DNA of 64,000 bases from Phascolarctobacterium sp. (GTDB lineage: Bacteria > Bacillota > Negativicutes > Acidaminococcales > Acidaminococcaceae). Location: positions 62,001 to 126,000 of the forward strand of contig JAGAPX010000026.1 of NCBI GenBank assembly GCA_017623055.1. Reading direction: 5' to 3'. This document shows, piece after piece, positions 16,805 to 25,345 of this stretch; the first letter of the stretch is position 1, and each line of letters starts with the position of its first letter. Under the pieces are notes generated by a model. The model made no database searches. It had not been told where the DNA came from and saw only the letters and a list, made by a program, of their open reading frames with translations. The position numbers were made by a program, and so were the translations under genes.

Positions 16805-18109
16805 ATGGAAAAGATTAGAATCATTCCAACAAAATTAAAGGGAACAGTGCTGGCACCTTCTTCCAAAAGCATGGGACACAGGGAAATAATCTGTGCTGGC
16901 TTGGCAGAAGGGACTAGCGTTGTAGATAATATCAGTATGTCCAAGGACATTGAGGCGACTTGCCGTTGCCTACGTGCTTTGGGCGTAATTATTGAGGACA
17001 TGCCTAGCAAGTTTGTGGGGCGTAGTGCCCTGAAGGTAACAGGCACAGGAAAGTTAAGAGCAGCAGAAGCAGGCGCGGATTGTGGAGAATCCGGGTCTAC
17101 TTTGCGTTTCTTTATTCCTTTAGGTGCGCTCTTAGGTGAATCCTTTACTTTTACCGGTCACGGTAAATTGGTAAGCCGTCCCTTGAATGCTTACTACGAT
17201 ATTTTTGAAAAGCAAGGTTTAAAATACCAAACTGCGGAGGAAGGTCACCTGCCTTTAACGGTTAACGGAAGATTACAGGCTGGCTTGTACCAGCTTCCCG
17301 GTAATGTGAGCAGTCAATATGTAAGCGGTTTGCTTTTTGCTTTGCCCTTGTTGGAAAGTGATTCTGTTATTGAAATTACCTCTGAGCTGGAGTCTTCCGC
17401 TTATGTGGATATGACTTTGAGCTGTCTGAAAAAATATGGAATTGAAATTGTGAATGAAGATAATGCGCACCGTCGTTACCTTGTGCGTGGTGGGCAAAAA
17501 TATCAAGCTATGGATAGCAATGTTGAGGGCGATTGGTCCCAAGCAGCCTTCTGGACTGTGGGCGGTAGCTTGGGCGAGACAGTAATTTGCAGCGGCGTTG
17601 ACTACACTTCTCTGCAAGGTGATAAGGCAGTGGTTCCCATTATGGAAGGCATGGCTGCTAACATCAAAGTGCAGGGTACTGACGTAATAACTGAGGGTGG
17701 CAACACTAAGGCTACAGTTATTGACGCGGCAAATTGTCCTGACATTATCCCTGTGTTGACTGTACTTGCTGCTGTCAGCGAGGGAACAACAGAAATTATT
17801 AACGCTGGTCGCCTACGTATTAAAGAATGCGATAGGCTGGCGGCGGTTACTCAAGAGTTAAATAAATTGGGAGCAGATATCACAGAGCTTCCCGAAGGTT
17901 TGATTATTAAAGGCAAGCCCGAAGGCTTGCAAGGCGGAGCAGAGGTGGACGCTTGGAACGACCACCGCATTGCCATGAGCTTGGCAATTGTTGCGCAAAA
18001 ATGCACGGAGCCCTTTACTTTGACAGGGGCAAGCAGTGTACAAAAATCCTATCCTGAATTTTGGCAGGATTATAAATTAGTTGGCGGTAAGATTGAGGTG
18101 TTAGTATGA
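16805..18109 (+). CDS. aroA: 5-enolpyruvylshikimate-3-phosphate synthase AroA
   Basis: Transfers enolpyruvyl from PEP to shikimate-3-phosphate. 434 residues, two inside-out domains; visible blocks are APSSKSMGHRE (residues 16-26), GESGSTLRFFIPLG, and DWSQAAFW, with RIKECDRL and DHRIAMS in the C-terminal half. Starts 3 bases after aroB and overlaps aroC by 4 bases. Confidence 0.95.
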   Translation: MEKIRIIPTKLKGTVLAPSSKSMGHREIICAGLAEGTSVVDNISMSKDIEATCRCLRALGVIIEDMPSKFVGRSALKVTGTGKLRAAEAGADCGESGSTLRFFIPLGALLGESFTFTGHGKLVSRPLNAYYDIFEKQGLKYQTAEEGHLPLTVNGRLQAGLYQLPGNVSSQYVSGLLFALPLLESDSVIEITSELESSAYVDMTLSCLKKYGIEIVNEDNAHRRYLVRGGQKYQAMDSNVEGDWSQAAFWTVGGSLGETVICSGVDYTSLQGDKAVVPIMEGMAANIKVQGTDVITEGGNTKATVIDAANCPDIIPVLTVLAAVSEGTTEIINAGRLRIKECDRLAAVTQELNKLGADITELPEGLIIKGKPEGLQGGAEVDAWNDHRIAMSLAIVAQKCTEPFTLTGASSVQKSYPEFWQDYKLVGGKIEVLV

Positions 18110-19197
18110 GTGGAATTTACGGAATGAATATTAAAATGGCAATCTACGGTGAATCCCACGGTGCTTCCATTGGTCTTGTTATTGACGGTGTACCGCCTGG
18201 ACTTCAATTAGATTTAGCGCAAATAGAAAAAGAAATGGCTCGTCGCGCGCCGGGTAAGAACCAGCTTTCTACCCAACGCAAGGAAAGCGATAGCTTCGCT
18301 ATTCAAAGTGGCTTCTTTGAAGGCTACACCACAGGTACACCCCTGTGCGTAGTAATTAAAAATAGCGACCAACATTCCAAGGACTATAGTATTTTGAAAG
18401 ATAAGATGCGCCCTGGTCACGCAGATTACGCTGGCTTTGTACGTTATCAAGGCTTTAACGATTATCGTGGCGGCGGACATTTTAGCGGTCGCTTGACTGC
18501 ACCTTTGGTTTTTATTGGTACGGTTGCTAAGCAAGCGCTAGCGCAAGCAGGAATTTTAGTTGGCGCACACATTCTGCAAATTGCAGATATAAAGGAAGAA
18601 AACTTTAACCCCTTGGGTATTGAAGATAAAAAAATTGCAGAGCTTGCAGGAAAAGACTTCGCCGTTATGGACGATGTCATTGGCGAAAAAATGCAGGCAA
18701 AAATTTTAGAAGCTAAGGCTGAACTTAACAGCGTTGGCGGCGTAATCGAAGCAATGGTTACTAACGTGCCTGCTGGTTTAGGCGCTCCCTACTTTGATTC
18801 TGTGGAAAGCAGGCTGAGCCACGCACTCTTTAGCGTTCCCGCAGTAAAAGGCGTGGAATTTGGTGATGGCTTTGGCATTAGCGGAATGACTGGTGCTGAA
18901 GCTAATGACCAGCTTCATTATGAAGAAGGCAAGGTTGTTGCAGAGACAAATCACAACGGAGGGATTACTGGTGGCATTACCAATGGTATGCCTGTGATCT
19001 TTAGAGTGGCTATTAAACCGACTCCTTCCATCTCCCGTGAGCAAAAAACTATCAGCTTGCAGGAAAAGTGCGACACCACCTTGACCATTGTTGGCAGACA
19101 CGACCCCTGTATCGTACAACGAGCAGTGCCCGTCATTGAGGCAGTAACTGCTTGGACAATGTGGGATTTACTTTTAGAAGCTAAGAAATGGAAATGA
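18106..19197 (+). CDS. aroC: Chorismate synthase AroC
   Basis: FMN-dependent anti-elimination of phosphate giving chorismate. 363 residues; conserved blocks GESHGASIGLVIDG (N terminus), RRAPGKNQLSTQRKE, RPGHADY, FRGGGHFSGR-like DYRGGGHFSGR and RHDPCIVQRAVPV. Starts in the aroA stop (ATGA). Reduced FMN must come from elsewhere; no dedicated flavin reductase lies in the operon. Confidence 0.95.
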   Translation: MSGIYGMNIKMAIYGESHGASIGLVIDGVPPGLQLDLAQIEKEMARRAPGKNQLSTQRKESDSFAIQSGFFEGYTTGTPLCVVIKNSDQHSKDYSILKDKMRPGHADYAGFVRYQGFNDYRGGGHFSGRLTAPLVFIGTVAKQALAQAGILVGAHILQIADIKEENFNPLGIEDKKIAELAGKDFAVMDDVIGEKMQAKILEAKAELNSVGGVIEAMVTNVPAGLGAPYFDSVESRLSHALFSVPAVKGVEFGDGFGISGMTGAEANDQLHYEEGKVVAETNHNGGITGGITNGMPVIFRVAIKPTPSISREQKTISLQEKCDTTLTIVGRHDPCIVQRAVPVIEAVTAWTMWDLLLEAKKWK

Positions 19198-19201
19198 TAT
19201 T

Positions 19202-20320
19202 ATGGCAGAACTGGATTTAGAAGTTATCCGTAAAGAAATAGATAAGGTAGATAGACAGCTTGCCGCAATTTTGGAAGCACGTCTTGGTCTCGTAATGCAG
19301 GTTGCCGAATATAAAAAGGCAAAGGGCATGCCTGTAAAAGACAAGGCTCGCGAGGCAAAGGTTGTGGAAAAGGTAACTGGCTTCTTGGACAACAAGGATT
19401 ACGTGCCCGCAGTTGAGACCATTATGCATAGCATCATGGACGCTGCTTGCGTGCTGGAAGAAGCAGAACTGGCGAAGAACGCTAACCGTAATCTGAAAAT
19501 TGGCTGCTTCGGTGTACCGGGCTCCTTTACCCATCAAGCACTGGAAGATTATTTCGAGGGCAGAACTTACGAGCGCCAGCACTATAACCTTTTTGAAGAA
19601 GTGATTACTGCCGTAAGTAAGGGCGAAGTAGATTATGGCGTTGTGCCTATCGAAAATTCTTCTACGGGCGGTATTACGGAAGTGTACGACCTGCTCCGTA
19701 AATTTGATTGCAGTATCGTGGGTGAACGTTGCCTGAAAATTGAACAAAACCTTTTGGGTTACGGCGAAGCTACCTTGAACGATATTAAAAAAGTTTACAG
19801 CCATCCTCAAGGCTTGGCGCAAAGCAAAGAATTTTTCAAGGACCATCCTCAAATGGAAAAGATTCCTTATTACAGCACCTCTAAGAGTGCGGAAACCGTT
19901 GCTGAGCAAAAGGATATTACCCTTGCCGCTGTTGCCGGTAAAAAGGCAGCAGAGCTGTACGGCTTGAAAATTTTGGCAGAAAATATCAACTTTAATTCTA
20001 ATAACTCTACCCGCTTCGTAATTATCACTAAGGCTCCGGAAAAAGTTGCCGGTGCTAACAAGATTACCGTTGTTTTTGCGGTGAAGCACGAAGCAGGTTC
20101 TCTCTACAAAACCTTGGGACACCTTCATCATCGTGGCTTGAATATGCTGAACATTGAATCTCGCCCCATGGAAGGAAAATCTTGGGAATACTTCTTCCAC
20201 GTAGATTTGATGGGCAACTTGGATGACCCAGATGTTATTGAAGGTTTTGAAGCAGTACAAAATAATTGCACCTATTTCAAAATTTTGGGCAACTATCGTG
20301 CTGACGACCGAAAGGAATGA
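19202..20320 (+). CDS. pheA: Bifunctional chorismate mutase/prephenate dehydratase PheA (P-protein)
   Basis: Chorismate to prephenate to phenylpyruvate on one 372-residue chain. AroQ-type chorismate mutase (about 1-90; IRKEIDKVDRQLAAILEAR), prephenate dehydratase (about 98-275; GVPGSFTHQAL, PIENSSTGGI, NSTRFVII) and an ACT domain (about 285-365) with the Phe-binding ESRPM motif. So Phe feedback through ACT is likely here, in contrast with the FL domain on TyrA. Confidence 0.95.
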   Translation: MAELDLEVIRKEIDKVDRQLAAILEARLGLVMQVAEYKKAKGMPVKDKAREAKVVEKVTGFLDNKDYVPAVETIMHSIMDAACVLEEAELAKNANRNLKIGCFGVPGSFTHQALEDYFEGRTYERQHYNLFEEVITAVSKGEVDYGVVPIENSSTGGITEVYDLLRKFDCSIVGERCLKIEQNLLGYGEATLNDIKKVYSHPQGLAQSKEFFKDHPQMEKIPYYSTSKSAETVAEQKDITLAAVAGKKAAELYGLKILAENINFNSNNSTRFVIITKAPEKVAGANKITVVFAVKHEAGSLYKTLGHLHHRGLNMLNIESRPMEGKSWEYFFHVDLMGNLDDPDVIEGFEAVQNNCTYFKILGNYRADDRKE

Positions 20321-20324
20321 GATT

Positions 20325-21137
20325 ATGCAGTATGGTTTGTTAGGTGGCAAGCTGGGGCACAGCCTGTCTCCGAAAATTCATGAACTGTTTTTTAAATATA
20401 CTGGTCTTACTGGCAATTACGTCCTTTTGGAAACGGAGCTGGAAGCTTTGCCTGAAAGAGTAAAGGTTATGCGCAGTACCTACGCAGGTAGCAACGTAAC
20501 CATTCCCCATAAAATTGCTGTAATACCTTTGCTTGATAGCATTGCTCCCGAAGCCCAGGCTATTGGTGCTGTAAACACTATTAAATTTACGGAAGCAGGA
20601 GCCTTTGGCTACAACACAGATTACTTTGGCTTTGGAAGAATGTTGGAGTATAATGACATTGCCATTACTGGAAAGATTGCTGTAGTTTTGGGAAGCGGTG
20701 GCGCTGCCCGTGCGGTAATGAAATATTTGGCAGATAAAGAAGCTGAAAAAATTTATCTTGTTACTCGTGACGTTAGCTCCGTTGATAAACATTTTTTGGA
20801 AATTGCACCCGGTTGCCAAGTAATTGACTACGCAGAACTGGAAACTGTTAAGGGCGATGTAATTATTAACTGCACTCCCGTAGGCATGTACCCCAAAGTG
20901 GAAGCTTCTCCTGTAAGCGCAAAGGTTACTGCAAATTTTGAGGCAGCAGTTGATTTAATCTATAACCCTGCGGAAACAATGTTCCTGTGTCAGGCGAAGG
21001 AAGCTGGCAAGAAATACGTGAACGGTTTGTTCATGCTTGTGGCGCAGGCAGTGGCGGCGCAGGAGATTTGGCAAGGAAAGCAATATGACAGCGATTTGAT
21101 TGTGAAAATTATGGCTGACTTGGAGCGTAATATATGA
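20325..21137 (+). CDS. aroE: Shikimate dehydrogenase AroE
   Basis: NADPH-dependent reduction of 3-dehydroshikimate. 270 residues from the ATG at 20325, 4 bases after the pheA stop with AAAGGAATGA upstream; an upstream in-frame extension inside pheA is rejected. Blocks: GGKLGHSLSPKIHE (residues 5-18), SNVTIPHKIAV with the catalytic Lys, GAVNTI, and the Rossmann loop VLGSGGAARAV. Overlaps aroK by 4 bases. Confidence 0.94.
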   Translation: MQYGLLGGKLGHSLSPKIHELFFKYTGLTGNYVLLETELEALPERVKVMRSTYAGSNVTIPHKIAVIPLLDSIAPEAQAIGAVNTIKFTEAGAFGYNTDYFGFGRMLEYNDIAITGKIAVVLGSGGAARAVMKYLADKEAEKIYLVTRDVSSVDKHFLEIAPGCQVIDYAELETVKGDVIINCTPVGMYPKVEASPVSAKVTANFEAAVDLIYNPAETMFLCQAKEAGKKYVNGLFMLVAQAVAAQEIWQGKQYDSDLIVKIMADLERNI

Positions 21138-21634
21138 AGAACATTATTTTAATTGGTATGCCTGGTTGTGGAAAAACAACCTTTGGCAGAAAGTTAGCAG
21201 AAGAATTAGGACGAGACTTCTACGATGCGGACGAAGTATTGGTAATGAGGGAGCGTCGCACAATCGAAGACTTCTTTGCAGAAAGTGAAGCAGCCTTTCG
21301 TGAGGCAGAGACTCGTACGTTAAAGTATCTTGCGGAGATGGAAGGCGTAATTATTGCAACTGGCGGCGGGGCAGTGACCCGTCCCGAAAATATGGAACTG
21401 CTTTCTAAAAATGGAACCATCGTTTTCATTGACCGCAAGCCTGAAAAAATTTACGCGACTATCAACGATGTAGTGCGTCCCCTTTTGGCAGACGACAAGT
21501 TACGTTTGTTCAACCTGTATAATGATCGCATTGAGCTTTATAAGGAATACGCAACCTACATCATTGGCAACAATGGAGCGTCTGAAGAAACTGTGGAAAA
21601 ACTGCTGAAATATGTTAGAGGTGAACAGGAATGA
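21134..21634 (+). CDS. aroK: Shikimate kinase AroK
   Basis: Phosphorylates shikimate. 166 residues with Walker A GMPGCGKTTFGRKLA (residues 8-22), the DADE shikimate-binding segment (residues 32-35), EAAFREAE and the ATGGGAV loop. Coupled on both sides by 4-base overlaps (aroE and aroQ). Confidence 0.95.
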   Translation: MKNIILIGMPGCGKTTFGRKLAEELGRDFYDADEVLVMRERRTIEDFFAESEAAFREAETRTLKYLAEMEGVIIATGGGAVTRPENMELLSKNGTIVFIDRKPEKIYATINDVVRPLLADDKLRLFNLYNDRIELYKEYATYIIGNNGASEETVEKLLKYVRGEQE

Positions 21635-22071
21635 AGAAAATTTTAGTACTGAACGGACCCAACATTAATATGTTAGGTGTGCGTGAGAAAAATATTTATG
21701 GTCGCCGAGATTTCAAAAGCCTTTGCGCTTATATTGAATCTGCTGCTGCAAAATTAGGCGTGCATGTGGATTTGGTGCAAAGCAATTACGAGGGCGACAT
21801 TGTTACTGCAATCCAAAACGCTTACGGAATTTACGATGGCATTGTTATCAATCCGGCGGCGCTTACCCATTACAGCGTAGCAGTGCTTGATGCTTTGAAG
21901 GCTGTGAATATTCCTGCTATCGAAGTGCATATCAGCAATATTCACGCTCGTGAAGAGTTCCGTCATAAATCTGTAACTGCGGCAGGCTGCATCGGTCAAA
22001 TTTGCGGACTTGGTTTTGCAGGCTACGCTCTTGCGTTGGAAGCACTTGCTGTGTACCAAGGGGGAGAGTGA
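21631..22071 (+). CDS. aroQ: Type II 3-dehydroquinate dehydratase AroQ
   Basis: Dehydrates 3-dehydroquinate; type II dodecameric family. 146 residues with LNGPNINMLGVRE at the N terminus (catalytic Tyr follows in IYGRR), QSNYEGDIV, INPAALTHYSVAVLDAL and EVHISNIHAREEFRHKS. Last gene of the aro operon, followed by the 22094-22140 terminator. Confidence 0.95.
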   Translation: MKKILVLNGPNINMLGVREKNIYGRRDFKSLCAYIESAAAKLGVHVDLVQSNYEGDIVTAIQNAYGIYDGIVINPAALTHYSVAVLDALKAVNIPAIEVHISNIHAREEFRHKSVTAAGCIGQICGLGFAGYALALEALAVYQGGE

Positions 22072-22093
22072 AATTAAATAGTTGTGATAAATA

Positions 22094-22140
22094 AAAAACA
22101 GGATTTAACTTCGAGTAAGAGGTTAAATCCTGTTTCTTTT
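22094..22140 (+). terminator. Intrinsic terminator of the aro operon, identical to the one at 31283-31329
   Basis: AACAGGATTTAAC and GTTAAATCCTGTT arms around a CTTCGAGTAAGAG-type apical part, followed by TCTTTT. All 47 bases are repeated exactly after hsdR, so the type I restriction cassette is bounded by identical copies. It is near-symmetrical and may act on both strands. Confidence 0.85.
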
Positions 22141-22143
22141 TAT

Positions 22144-22181
22144 TTGCGTTGCTTGCGTTGCATATTGCGTTGCTTGCGTTG
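22144..22181 (+). repeat. Two 17-bp direct repeats ahead of hsdM
   Basis: TTGCGTTGCTTGCGTTG occurs at 22144-22160 and 22165-22181, separated by CATA. Each unit is itself two GCGTTG steps. The second copy abuts the hsd -35 region, so regulator binding or slipped-strand variation is possible. Confidence 0.75.
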
Positions 22182-22184
22182 TTG

Positions 22185-22213
22185 TTTTAGAAACGCAAAG
22201 GATGTGCTATAAT
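22185..22213 (+). promoter_or_regulatory. Promoter of the hsd cassette
   Basis: TATAAT at 22208-22213 with the extended -10 TG (22205-22206); a weak -35 (TTTTAG, 22185-22190) at 17-bp spacing, directly next to the 17-bp repeats. Confidence 0.65.
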
Positions 22214-22253
22214 TTTTATAAAGAAATTTTACTTTTAATTAGTGAGGATAATT

Positions 22254-24131
22254 ATGGATAATAGAAGCCTTAAAGCATTAGAAGCACAATTATGGGATGC
22301 GGCAGATAATTTGCGTGCTAATTCTAAATTAACATCTGCAGAATATTGTATGCCTGTACTTGGATTGCTTTTCCTGCGTTACGCATATAGTAGATTTATG
22401 ATGGTGTATGACCAAATTTTGAAAGAGAACCCCTCTCGTCCTGGTCGTCCCTTTATCGTAAAAGAATCTCACTTTAAAGCAAAGAGTGCTATCTTTTTAC
22501 CGGAGATGGCGCAGTACAAATACTTATTAGAATTAAAAGCAAATGTTGCTTCCATGGGATTGTTGGATATAAACGGACAACCAATTAATAGTTTGGGTGA
22601 AGCTTTGAATAACGCAATGAGCTTAATCGAAAATCAAAGTGAGCAGCTAAAAGGTATTCTTCCTAAAAATTACAATAGTTTGCCAGATGATTTGCTTTTC
22701 AGCTTGTTAGAGAACTTTAATAACGATGCACTCAATGATGTTGGCGGTGACGTGCTTGGTCGTATTTACGAATACTTCCTCGGAAAATTTGCAAAGAGCG
22801 TTGCTTCTGACGACGGTGTGTTCTTCACGCCCAAGTCTTTAGTTAGAATGATTGTAAATATTATTGAACCGCAAAAGGGTGTGCTTTTGGATCCTGCTTG
22901 TGGTAGTGGTGGTATGTTTGTGCAAACCGGCGACTTTGTAAATTCTGCAGGAATGGCTGCCAATACTCAAATGACTTTCTATGGTCAGGAAAAGGCAGAG
23001 TTCAACGCTAAGCTTTGTGCCATGAACATTGCTGTACACGGTTTGAATGGTAAGATTAAATCTGGTAACGAAGCTAATACTTTTTATAACGATGCCCATA
23101 ATTTGGTTGGTCAATGCGATTATGTAATGGCTAATCCTCCGTTTAATGTAGATAAGGTAAATTCTGAAACTGCTTCTAATGCAGGTCGTTTACCTTTTGG
23201 TTTGCCAAGCGTTAATAAAAAGACTAAGATGGTTGGCAATGCTAACTATTTGTGGATTCAATACTTTTATGCATATTTGAAAGAAACTGGCAGAGCAGGC
23301 TTCGTAATGGCTTCATCTGCTACGGATAGTCAAAGCAAAGATAAAGATATAAGACAACAACTGGTGGAAACTGGCGATGTTGATGTAATGATAAGCGTTG
23401 GAAATAACTTTTTCTATACGCTTTCTTTGCCATGCTCTTTATGGTTCTTTAATCGTGGCAAGGCAGAAGCAATTAGAGATAAAGTTCTATTTATCGATGC
23501 ACGCAATTATTATACAGTTGTAGACCGCACCTTAAATGAATGGACTGACTGGCAACTGAAAAACTTGAACGCTATTGTATGGCTCTATCGTGGCGAAGTG
23601 GACAAGTACCAAAATTTAGTTGCTGAATATCGCAAAGCTTTGCGTGAATATGGCGAAGCAAGTCAAAATAAAGACTTTGTTGCTGCATTGAATGATGGTA
23701 ATGATTTTGCCAAGACTATTATTGATTTACAAGCTTTCATTGAAAAAGTGCGCGCTCAAGCAAAAGAAGCTGTGGAGCAAGCTGCGAAAAAAGAGAAAAA
23801 ATATATTCGTGCTCAATACGATGAGGACATTGCCTTTTTTGAAGAAGTGCTTACCGTTGCTAAAGAAGCTGACTGGTTATACAGCAAGTTTGCTGATGGC
23901 GAGTATCAAGATGTTTTGGGCTTGTGCAAAATTGCAACTAAAGCAGAGATTGCAGAAAAGAATTATAGCCTTACTCCTGGTGCTTATGTTGGCGTAGCTC
24001 CTGTTGCTGATGATGGTGTAAACTTTGCTGAACGTATGCAAGAGATTCATCAAGAACTTTTGGTTTTGCAAGCCGAAAGCAATGTGCTTATGGAAACCAT
24101 TTCCAAAAATTTTAAGGAGATGGGATTATGA
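22254..24131 (+). CDS. hsdM: Type I restriction-modification methyltransferase subunit HsdM
   Basis: N6-adenine methylation subunit of a type I system. 625 residues: N-terminal helical domain (SAEYCMPVLGLLFLRYA), SAM motif LDPACGSGGMFVQ near residue 220 and catalytic motif ANPPFNVD near residue 300; C-terminal coiled region rich in Lys/Glu. ATG at 22254 is preferred over an upstream GTG since GTGAGG lies at the right distance. Overlaps hsdS by 4 bases. Confidence 0.95.
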   Translation: MDNRSLKALEAQLWDAADNLRANSKLTSAEYCMPVLGLLFLRYAYSRFMMVYDQILKENPSRPGRPFIVKESHFKAKSAIFLPEMAQYKYLLELKANVASMGLLDINGQPINSLGEALNNAMSLIENQSEQLKGILPKNYNSLPDDLLFSLLENFNNDALNDVGGDVLGRIYEYFLGKFAKSVASDDGVFFTPKSLVRMIVNIIEPQKGVLLDPACGSGGMFVQTGDFVNSAGMAANTQMTFYGQEKAEFNAKLCAMNIAVHGLNGKIKSGNEANTFYNDAHNLVGQCDYVMANPPFNVDKVNSETASNAGRLPFGLPSVNKKTKMVGNANYLWIQYFYAYLKETGRAGFVMASSATDSQSKDKDIRQQLVETGDVDVMISVGNNFFYTLSLPCSLWFFNRGKAEAIRDKVLFIDARNYYTVVDRTLNEWTDWQLKNLNAIVWLYRGEVDKYQNLVAEYRKALREYGEASQNKDFVAALNDGNDFAKTIIDLQAFIEKVRAQAKEAVEQAAKKEKKYIRAQYDEDIAFFEEVLTVAKEADWLYSKFADGEYQDVLGLCKIATKAEIAEKNYSLTPGAYVGVAPVADDGVNFAERMQEIHQELLVLQAESNVLMETISKNFKEMGL

Positions 24132-25339
24132 GAAAGAAAATGTCCGAAATAGTTGATATCATTGATGGTGATAGGGGCACGAATTATCCGAAACAAGATG
24201 ATTTTAGTGAAAATGGATTTTGTTTATTCTTAAACACTGGCAATGTCAGAAAAGAAGGATTTTCTTTTGAAACTAATGTGTTTATCACGAAAGAAAAAGA
24301 CAGTGCCTTACGAAAAGGAAAGTTGCAAAGAGATGATATTGTCTATACTACTAGAGGTACTGTTGGTAATGTAGGTTATTATAGTTCTAAGGTAAGGTAC
24401 GAACATATAAGAATTAATTCTGGTATGGTAATATTTAGAGCCATTGATACTAATGTTAGTATGTCTTTCCTATATCATTTGTTGAGAAGCAAAGATGTCA
24501 GGAAAGAATTTTTAAGCTATTGCACTGGTAGTGCTCAACCACAATTGCCAATAAAAATTCTTAAAGAGATTAAAGTTGATATTCCTGATATAGAAATACA
24601 ACAGAGGATTGTCTCGATACTTTCTTCTTATGATGACCTCATTGAAAATAACCAAAAGCAAATAAAACTTTTAGAAGAAGCTGCTCAAAGATTATATAAA
24701 GAGTGGTTTGTTGATTTGCGCTTTCCTGGGCATGAGGATGTAGAGATTGTTGATGGCTTGCCGAAAGGGTGGGAAAAGGCTAAAATTGGAAATGTTACTG
24801 ATGTAAAAAGGGGAGCATCACCGCGACCAATTCAAATGTATTTAGCTGATGAAGGGTTGAATTGGTTGAAAATTTCAGATGCTACTTCATCTAATAGCCC
24901 TTATATTTATTCAATAAAAGAAAAAATCAAAATAGAAGGTCTTGAAAAGACTGTATATATTAAAGAAGGTGAATTAATACTTTCCAATAGTGCAACTCCA
25001 GGAATACCCAAAATTTTAGAAGTTGATTCCTGTATTCATGACGGATGGTTATATTTTCCAAATTCTCAATTAAGTAATGAATATATGTATTTGCTGTTTT
25101 TAGAAATAAGAAATGATTTACTTAATAGAGGGACAGGTGCAGTGTTTACTAATCTGAAAACAGATATTCTAAAAAACTACGAGTTTATCAAGCCCGATAA
25201 ATATGTTCTTGATTTATTCGATGAAAACATAAAGCCAATTTTTTTAATGATAGATAATTTGTGTAAAAAAGTTTTGAAGCTGGAAGAAGCACGAGATCGT
25301 TTATTGCCAAAGCTGATGAGTGGAGAAGTAGAGGTGTAG
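24128..25339 (+). CDS. hsdS: Type I restriction-modification specificity subunit HsdS
   Basis: Determines the bipartite DNA target. 403 residues with two target-recognition domains (about 1-150 and 215-360), each followed by a conserved helical spacer: IPDIEIQQRIVSILSSYDDLIENN and the C-terminal KVLKLEEARDRLLPKLMSGEVEV. Base composition is more AT-rich than hsdM, as is common for exchanged recognition domains. The start codon lies in the hsdM stop. No inverted second hsdS copy is nearby, so no sign of shufflon switching. Confidence 0.93.
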   Translation: MRKKMSEIVDIIDGDRGTNYPKQDDFSENGFCLFLNTGNVRKEGFSFETNVFITKEKDSALRKGKLQRDDIVYTTRGTVGNVGYYSSKVRYEHIRINSGMVIFRAIDTNVSMSFLYHLLRSKDVRKEFLSYCTGSAQPQLPIKILKEIKVDIPDIEIQQRIVSILSSYDDLIENNQKQIKLLEEAAQRLYKEWFVDLRFPGHEDVEIVDGLPKGWEKAKIGNVTDVKRGASPRPIQMYLADEGLNWLKISDATSSNSPYIYSIKEKIKIEGLEKTVYIKEGELILSNSATPGIPKILEVDSCIHDGWLYFPNSQLSNEYMYLLFLEIRNDLLNRGTGAVFTNLKTDILKNYEFIKPDKYVLDLFDENIKPIFLMIDNLCKKVLKLEEARDRLLPKLMSGEVEV

Positions 25340-25345
25340 GATAAA

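Noticed and set aside
19217-20350. 377-codon open frame on the minus strand opposite pheA
   Set aside because: It is antisense to a clear three-domain P-protein, has no ribosome site and shows no domain; a codon-bias shadow.
22144-22181. CRISPR-like repeat array
   Set aside because: Only two 17-bp units with a 4-bp gap, no spacers and no cas gene.
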